A stretch of DNA of 10,931 nucleotides from an uncultured Eubacterium sp. Its GTDB lineage: Bacteria; Bacillota; Clostridia; Oscillospirales; Acutalibacteraceae. The stretch is from assembly GCA_910577215.1 (NCBI GenBank), contig CAJTMQ010000017.1, positions 1-10,931 on the forward strand. The letters are read 5' to 3'. Each line of letters begins with the position of its first letter. Position 1 is the stretch's first letter. The notes below the pieces were generated by a model. That model was given only the letters and a program-made list of their open reading frames with translations, was not told the origin of the DNA and ran no database searches. Positions 6,162 to 10,931 of this stretch are shown here, in pieces. Both the position numbers and the translations under genes were made by a program.

Positions 6162-8234
6162 TTATTTTATTGATTTAACAACCTGATATGCACTTTCTGT
6201 TGCATTATAGATTCTGCCAACTTTTGAAGAATCACCTATATTATAAACGTGTTTAAATAAATTCTTGATTTCCTCATACAATGCATTATCAGGTCTTACG
6301 CCTAATGATAAAACAACTAAATCACAAGACAAATGCTCAGCTTTCTTTGTTTTAATATTTTCAATAATAATTCCATCCGACTTTATTTCAGTTAATTTTG
6401 AAGATGTGTAAAACCTTGTATTATATCTTTTTAACTTAGGTAAAGCATCATCAAGATGCTGGAACCATGCACCGGGTGCAATTTCATCTGCCATTTCAAC
6501 AATGGATACTTGATTTCCTGCTTCACAAAGAAGTTCAGATGTTTCAAGACCTGTCATACCGGAGCCGATTACACAAACCTTTTTATTTTCAACTTTGATA
6601 TTGCCGTTTAAAATTTCTGTAACAGTAACAACATTTTCGCCCTCAAATGCCTTTGGCTGAACAGCATTTCCGCCTGTTGCATTTATAACATATTCAGGTG
6701 AATATGCTGCAATAATATCTTTGGTTGCAGTAACACCGTAAATAATCTTTGCCCCTGCTTTTTCTGCATTTGTAAGCAAATCTTCGGCACACCAATGAAG
6801 CTTTCCCTTGTGAGGAGGCTTATCGGCAAGATTAATTTGACCGCCTGCCTGTTTTTCTTTTTCAATAACGGTAACCTCAAAACCTCTTTTTGCAAGCAGC
6901 TCAGCCGCGGTAAGACCCGCAACACCTGCACCGATTATAACAACCCTTCTACTGTTTCCGTTTTCAGGCAGCTTTTCACCTTCTCTGCCGACAAACGGAT
7001 TAACCGAGCAGTGACCGTGCTCACCGATATATGCACCCTCCATCATACTTTCAAAGCAGTAAAGGCAGCAGACACAGCGTTTGATTTCATCTTCTCTGTT
7101 TTCAAGCACCTTATTGCACCAATGCGGATCTGCAATATGCGGTCTGCCAAGTGCAACAAAATCCTGTATACCCTCCTGAAGCTGCTGCTCAGCCTGTTCA
7201 GGCGAACGGATAAGATTAGCGGCAATAACAGGAATATTAACCGACTTTTTTATCTCTGCCGCTAAATTTTTACGCCACCCGCATTCGAATGTTGTTGGTT
7301 CAAGCCAATAATTAAATGTATCATAACCTGCGGAGGAAACATCAATAGCATCTATGCCCTTCTTTTCAAGGATTTTTGCCATTTCAATACCTTCCGAGAG
7401 CGTATAGCCCTTATTGCTCTGCCCGATTTTATCATACATCTCATCAACAGTTAAACGAACAATAAGAGGATAATCTTTTCCGCATTTTTTACGTACATCA
7501 TCAATAATTTCAAGCAGAAATCTCATTCTGTTTTCAAGACTTCCGCCGTATTGATCAGTTCGTTTATTTGTTTCGGGAGATAAAAACTGCTGAATTAAAT
7601 AACCGTGGCTTGCATGAAGCTCAATGCCGTCACAGCCTGCCTTTTTTACTCTGTATGCGGCATCACCGAACTGTGAAATAATTTTCTTAATCTGACTAAC
7701 AGATAGTGCCTTATTGGTACTTTCAGCAAATTTACTTCTGTTTGATTTGCTCGGCGAAACTGTTCTGAAGAATAAATCCTTTTCTACAAGCTTTTTACCA
7801 AGCGGAACAATACTTCCGTAAAGCAGCTTGCTATATAGATTCTTAGGCATAATATTATCACACAGTACTGAAATAGGAACAGTATTAATCATAAGATTCA
7901 CATTCTGCCTGCCGGGATGATGAAGCTCAACAAATATTTTTGCACCATGCTTATGCATTCTTTCTGCAAGACATGAGATAGATTCAATATTCCTATCCTT
8001 AGATGCTGCAAGCTGACCGAATGAAGAAGCACCTGTTAAATCGTTAACACGTGTAATTTCGGTGATGATAAGACCCGTACCACCCTTAGCTCTTTCTTCA
8101 TAATAATTAATCATTTTTTCAGTTGCGTTGCCGTTGAACTGACCGAAACCCATCATCATCGGCGCCATAACAATTCTGTTTTTTATTTCAACATTACCTA
8201 TTTTCAAAGGGCTGAAAAGCATATTATATTCCAT
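6162..8234 (-). CDS. NADH:flavin oxidoreductase, old yellow enzyme / 2,4-dienoyl-CoA reductase (FadH-like) family
   Basis: A 690-residue cytoplasmic reductase, the usual length for the fused FMN/4Fe-4S/FAD enzymes that reduce activated C=C bonds. Residues 1-370 are the FMN barrel, with LFSPLKIGNVEIKNRIVMAP at 6-25, HASHGYLIQQFLSP at 207-220 (likely proton-donor histidines) and TDQYGGSLENR at 226-236. The iron-sulfur cysteines are C387, C390, C393 and C409. A FAD-binding fold starts at VVIIGAGVAGLTAAELL (431-447) and an NAD(P)-binding fold at VCVIGSGMTGLETSELL (553-569). Relatives include FadH, enoate reductases and the bile-acid enzymes BaiCD/BaiH. The substrate cannot be told here. The barrel has an extra-long loop at about 110-175. 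Start: ATG at 8234 with AAGGGG nearby. The gene has its own promoter and terminator and is a single-gene unit. Confidence 0.93.
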   Translation of the reverse strand: MEYNMLFSPLKIGNVEIKNRIVMAPMMMGFGQFNGNATEKMINYYEERAKGGTGLIITEITRVNDLTGASSFGQLAASKDRNIESISCLAERMHKHGAKIFVELHHPGRQNVNLMINTVPISVLCDNIMPKNLYSKLLYGSIVPLGKKLVEKDLFFRTVSPSKSNRSKFAESTNKALSVSQIKKIISQFGDAAYRVKKAGCDGIELHASHGYLIQQFLSPETNKRTDQYGGSLENRMRFLLEIIDDVRKKCGKDYPLIVRLTVDEMYDKIGQSNKGYTLSEGIEMAKILEKKGIDAIDVSSAGYDTFNYWLEPTTFECGWRKNLAAEIKKSVNIPVIAANLIRSPEQAEQQLQEGIQDFVALGRPHIADPHWCNKVLENREDEIKRCVCCLYCFESMMEGAYIGEHGHCSVNPFVGREGEKLPENGNSRRVVIIGAGVAGLTAAELLAKRGFEVTVIEKEKQAGGQINLADKPPHKGKLHWCAEDLLTNAEKAGAKIIYGVTATKDIIAAYSPEYVINATGGNAVQPKAFEGENVVTVTEILNGNIKVENKKVCVIGSGMTGLETSELLCEAGNQVSIVEMADEIAPGAWFQHLDDALPKLKRYNTRFYTSSKLTEIKSDGIIIENIKTKKAEHLSCDLVVLSLGVRPDNALYEEIKNLFKHVYNIGDSSKVGRIYNATESAYQVVKSIK

Positions 8235-8261
8235 AAATATCCCCTTATATTTTATAGTATG

Positions 8262-8290
8262 ATTATAGCATTTTACTTTAAATTAATCAA
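8262..8290 (-). promoter_or_regulatory. Promoter of the flavin oxidoreductase gene
   Basis: On the minus strand TTGATT (8290-8285), 17 bp, then TATAAT (8267-8262), with a TGC just before the -10 (extended -10). The start of the ATG lies about 20 nt downstream of the predicted transcription start. The -35 directly abuts the ktrA terminator. Confidence 0.85.
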
Positions 8291-8320
8291 CATAAAGAAA
8301 AACACCGAAATTCGGTGTTT
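8291..8320 (-). terminator. Intrinsic terminator of the ktr operon
   Basis: On the minus strand AAACACCG-AATTT-CGGTGTTT (8320-8300) is followed by TTCTTTATG. The stem begins at the ktrA stop codon, sharing one base with it, and ends the potassium uptake operon. Confidence 0.8.
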
Positions 8321-8967
8321 TAATTCTTAGTTATTTTTTTTATATCACTTGCAGTTCCCATAACAATTATATGTTCATCCCTTGTGAAAATATAATCTGC
8401 CGAATTTATGGCAGTAACTTTATTGAAACTGTCCTTTGATGCAATTACAGTTACATTATGAAACTTACGAACATTAAGATCTATAAGACTTTTACCGCAC
8501 CAATTACCCGGTGTTTCAATCTCATAAATTCCTGCATTATCACTTAATCTTATATACTCATAAATATTTTTGTTTGAATATTCAACAGCAGTATTATACG
8601 CAATATCTCTTTCAGGATAAACAACTCTGTCAGCACCGTTTTTCAGCAAAAACTTTTCATGTATTTCGGATATAGCTTTAGCGATAATCTGAGAAGCTCC
8701 AAGTTCTCTTAGAATGTCTACAATAACAAGACTGTCCTGAAAACCTCCAACACAAACAAAAACATAATCATAATCATTAACACCCAGAGCTTCAAGATTG
8801 CTTCTCATTGTATAGTCACCTATCTCGGCAGAAGTAATGCGGTGTGAAATTTCATTAATTATGTTTTCATCTTTATCAACAAGCAAAACCTCATTTCCCA
8901 TTTTGCAAAGGTTAATTGCCAAATGGGAACCATATTCACCGGCTCCAATCACCAAAAATGTTTTCAT
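8320..8967 (-). CDS. ktrA: Potassium uptake regulatory subunit KtrA (RCK/TrkA-N, TrkA-C domains)
   Basis: A 215-residue cytoplasmic gating subunit of a Ktr potassium transporter. The N-terminal Rossmann fold has GAGEYG (8-13) as the nucleotide loop and Asp31 at the end of the second strand (LLVDKDE), fitting NAD(H)/ATP-type binding. The RCK core continues with a GDYTM segment (50-54). A C-terminal RCK_C domain covers about 140-215 (NWCGKSLIDLNVRKF...), the part that in other KtrA proteins can bind c-di-AMP. The single-RCK length (about 215-225) fits KtrA rather than the double-length TrkA of enterobacteria. The gene follows ktrB after a 91-bp gap that lacks a clear promoter or hairpin. The ATG at 8967 has only a weak ribosome site (GGAAAG, rather far away). 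Confidence 0.93.
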   Translation of the reverse strand: MKTFLVIGAGEYGSHLAINLCKMGNEVLLVDKDENIINEISHRITSAEIGDYTMRSNLEALGVNDYDYVFVCVGGFQDSLVIVDILRELGASQIIAKAISEIHEKFLLKNGADRVVYPERDIAYNTAVEYSNKNIYEYIRLSDNAGIYEIETPGNWCGKSLIDLNVRKFHNVTVIASKDSFNKVTAINSADYIFTRDEHIIVMGTASDIKKITKN

Positions 8968-9058
8968 TATTAATTCACATATCTTTCCGCTGCAATAAAA
9001 ATTTTACATTAACAATTCCCTGCCACAGCCTGCAAGGAGATTAACTTATATTATTCTG

Positions 9059-10402
9059 CTACCCTACCATAAATTCACCTTTAGGCTTCTTAGTGGTTGT
9101 TTTAGGTTTTGTGACAACAAATGACAGGGCAAAAATTAAGCTTGTCAATCGTCCTATATACATCAAAATTATTATAACAAGCTTTGAAACTATATTAAGT
9201 CTTGAAGTAATACCTGTTGTAATACCAACAGTTCCCATTGCCGAAGCACATTCAAATACAACATCAGCAAGAGAAAGCTCACTTTGAGAAAAAGAAATAA
9301 TAATTATTCCTAAAAAAATTTCAAATAAATTTATAACAACAACAGAAACAGCCTTTTTAACAGTATCAAGAGTTATTCTGTTATTAAACACAGTAATTTC
9401 ATTCTTATTACGAATATTTGCTATCACACACAGAACCAAAACAGCAACAGTTGTTGTTTTAACACCGCCTGCAGTTGAACCGCTTGACCCTCCTATAAAC
9501 ATAAATACGATTGTAAGCATTCGTGAAACAGGATTCATATCTGCTATTTCAACACTGTTGAAACCTGCTGTTCTTGGTGTTACACTGCAAAAAAATGAAT
9601 TAAGCAGTTTTGTACCTAAATCCATATTTTTAAAAGTGCAATTATACTCAAAAAGAAAAAAAAGAGCCATTCCGCAAAGCAGTAAAACAGCAGTAGAACA
9701 AAAAACAAGCTTTGAATGCACCGAAAGTGTTTTAATCTTAAACTTTTTATCCTTAAGGTCCTGCCAAACAATAAAACCAATACCGCCCAAAACGATAAGA
9801 GCAGAAATAGTTAAAATAATCACGGGATCATTATTAACAGTTGTAAGTGAAGATGACGGAGAAAACATCCCCATTAAATCAAAACCTGCATTGCAAAAAG
9901 CTGAAACACTGGTAAACACTGCCATATACACGCCTCGTCTAAATCCGGCAAGAGGAATAAAACGAACAGATAAAAGTGCTGCACCTGCAAGCTCACATAC
10001 AACCGTAAATACAATTACAGTTTTAACCAGAACACGTACGTTGGAAAGATGAAGAGAGCCAATGCTCTCCTTTAAAAGAATTCTATACTTAAGGCTTAAA
10101 CGCTTTCTGAAAACGTTAACAAACAAAGCAAGAACAGTTATAAAACCAAGACCGCCTATCTGAATAAGACAAAGAATAACAATCTGACCAAAAACGCTCC
10201 AATTACTGAAAGTATCAAAAGGAACAAGCCCGGTAATACAGGTTGCAGATACAGAAGTAAACAAGGCATCTATATAATCAATACCGCCTTGTTTTGAACT
10301 GATCGGAAGCATTAAAAGCAATGATCCTAATATTATAATTAATGCAAATCCTGCAGCAACAATTTTCGGATATGTTAGCGAATAGTTTTTCTTGTCTTTC
10401 AT
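9059..10402 (-). CDS. ktrB: Potassium transporter pore subunit KtrB (TrkH/KtrB superfamily)
   Basis: A 447-residue membrane protein forming the ion path of the Ktr transporter, probably coupling potassium uptake to sodium or the membrane potential. Four repeated membrane-pore-membrane units are visible through their selectivity loops: ATCITGL (53-59), AFCNAGF (168-174), TPRTAGF (275-281) and MGTVGITTG (389-397). The intramembrane gate loop GGSSGSTAGGVKTTT (304-318) is present after the third unit. The tail ends in EFMVG, similar to the conserved C-terminal end of Gram-positive KtrB proteins. The length fits KtrB rather than the longer TrkH. The ATG at 10402 lies 31 bp after the upstream gene, with two ATTGAGC copies but no strong ribosome site between. 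It is probably co-transcribed with that gene and with ktrA. Confidence 0.95.
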   Translation of the reverse strand: MKDKKNYSLTYPKIVAAGFALIIILGSLLLMLPISSKQGGIDYIDALFTSVSATCITGLVPFDTFSNWSVFGQIVILCLIQIGGLGFITVLALFVNVFRKRLSLKYRILLKESIGSLHLSNVRVLVKTVIVFTVVCELAGAALLSVRFIPLAGFRRGVYMAVFTSVSAFCNAGFDLMGMFSPSSSLTTVNNDPVIILTISALIVLGGIGFIVWQDLKDKKFKIKTLSVHSKLVFCSTAVLLLCGMALFFLFEYNCTFKNMDLGTKLLNSFFCSVTPRTAGFNSVEIADMNPVSRMLTIVFMFIGGSSGSTAGGVKTTTVAVLVLCVIANIRNKNEITVFNNRITLDTVKKAVSVVVINLFEIFLGIIIISFSQSELSLADVVFECASAMGTVGITTGITSRLNIVSKLVIIILMYIGRLTSLIFALSFVVTKPKTTTKKPKGEFMVG

Positions 10403-10433
10403 TTAGCTCAATTCTTTGCTCAATACTTAAATA

Positions 10434-10931
10434 TTATTTTGTATGTTTTTTGGCTTCTTCTTTAGCCTTTCTTTCGGCTACCTTTTTCTTTGCTTCGGCA
10501 ATAATATTCTTCTGCTCTTCTTCATAGGCCTTTGCAGCTTCTTCACGAGCCTTCTGTTTTCTTATTTCTTCTGCTTTTGCCTTTGCTTCTTTAGCATCAG
10601 CCTTTGCAATTCTTTCTGCTTCAAGCTCCTCGTCACTCTTAGCAGGTGCAACTGCAACAGCAACATTAATACCTGTTGCAGCAATCAGAAGTATCACCGC
10701 AACTATATACCCCCATGAAAATCCGCCTGAAATATTTATTGCAGCTAAACTGCCCATAGCAAATGCAGTAAAATCATTACCGGATGATGCTACTGTGAAA
10801 AGAACTACTGAAACAATTGAAGCAGCAATTGAAAAAATATCAAAAATTACAGTTGATTTGGTTTTCGGCTTTGCACACTTTAATATATTAAGCAAAAACG
10901 CAAACACAATGAATAATAATGAAAGAAAGAA
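10434..10931 (-). CDS. Partial membrane protein with a long charged helical C-terminal tail, function unknown
   Basis: The frame stays open to the right edge, so the N-terminus is outside the window. The GTG at 10907 is unlikely to be the true start because the codons before it continue a hydrophobic helix (FFLSLLFIV then FAFLLNIL). Counting from that GTG, further membrane segments lie at about 20-40 and 66-88, giving at least three. From about residue 90 to 157 the protein is almost only Ala, Lys, Glu, Arg and Gln, with repeats like AKADAKEAKAKAEE, and should form a long soluble helix or coiled coil. I recognise no family. It stands 31 bp upstream of ktrB on the same strand, so it is probably co-transcribed, but a role in potassium uptake is only a guess. 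Confidence 0.75.
   Translation of the reverse strand, partial: FFLSLLFIVFAFLLNILKCAKPKTKSTVIFDIFSIAASIVSVVLFTVASSGNDFTAFAMGSLAAINISGGFSWGYIVAVILLIAATGINVAVAVAPAKSDEELEAERIAKADAKEAKAKAEEIRKQKAREEAAKAYEEEQKNIIAEAKKKVAERKAKEEAKKHTK

Noticed and set aside
6795..7265. 156-codon plus-strand reading frame
   Set aside because: Lies wholly antisense to the oxidoreductase gene, whose motifs are intact. The translation is low in recognisable structure and has no ribosome site.
8235..8252. AAATAT-N6-ATATTT inverted repeat around the oxidoreductase ribosome site
   Set aside because: A 6-bp all-A/T stem is too weak to support as an RNA switch or operator in DNA of this composition.
9558..10052. 164-codon plus-strand reading frame
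   Set aside because: Antisense to ktrB, with all four pore loops of ktrB intact. A shadow frame of an AT-rich membrane-protein gene.

Overview
The window looks like a chromosomal segment of an AT-rich, low-GC Gram-positive anaerobe, most likely a gut-type Clostridia (Oscillospiraceae/Ruminococcus-like). This is inferred from strong AGGAGG-type ribosome sites, sigma-A promoters with TTGACA-17-TATAAT spacing, compact operons ended by intrinsic terminators, a CsoR-CopA copper module, KtrAB potassium uptake, a GH51 arabinofuranosidase and a DUF6171-like cysteine-rich protein. All convincing genes but one lie on the minus strand. I see no mobile element, CRISPR array, rRNA or tRNA.

Region by region. 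Bases 1-265 hold the cut end of a hydrophobic protein resembling the C-terminal part of a polysaccharide/SpoVB-type flippase, and a minus-strand terminator. Bases 266-2010 are a two-gene minus operon: a GH51 alpha-N-arabinofuranosidase followed by a small zinc-ribbon-like protein whose start codon overlaps the arabinofuranosidase stop. A 110-bp divergent control region (2011-2120) separates it from the only plus-strand gene, an M24-family Xaa-Pro peptidase (2121-3188). A bidirectional terminator at 3187-3216 closes that gene against the convergent copper operon.

The copper operon (3235-6044) encodes the CsoR repressor and then the Cu(I) P-type ATPase CopA. CopA carries a second, C-terminal metal-binding domain that also has its own ribosome site and start codon. 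The promoter is a perfect consensus with one CsoR-like palindrome inside the -35/-10 spacer and a second over the transcription start. Upstream lies a monocistronic 690-residue flavin/iron-sulfur oxidoreductase of the old yellow enzyme/2,4-dienoyl-CoA reductase family (6162-8234), with its own promoter and terminator. The right end (8320-10931) is a potassium uptake operon read leftward: a partial membrane protein with a long charged helical tail, the pore subunit KtrB and the RCK regulator KtrA, ended by a terminator.

No obviously new large system is present. The items most worth following are the in-frame CopA/CopZ arrangement, the organised control regions at 2011-2120 and 6054-6115, the possible flippase remnant, and the unknown membrane/coiled-coil protein upstream of ktrB.
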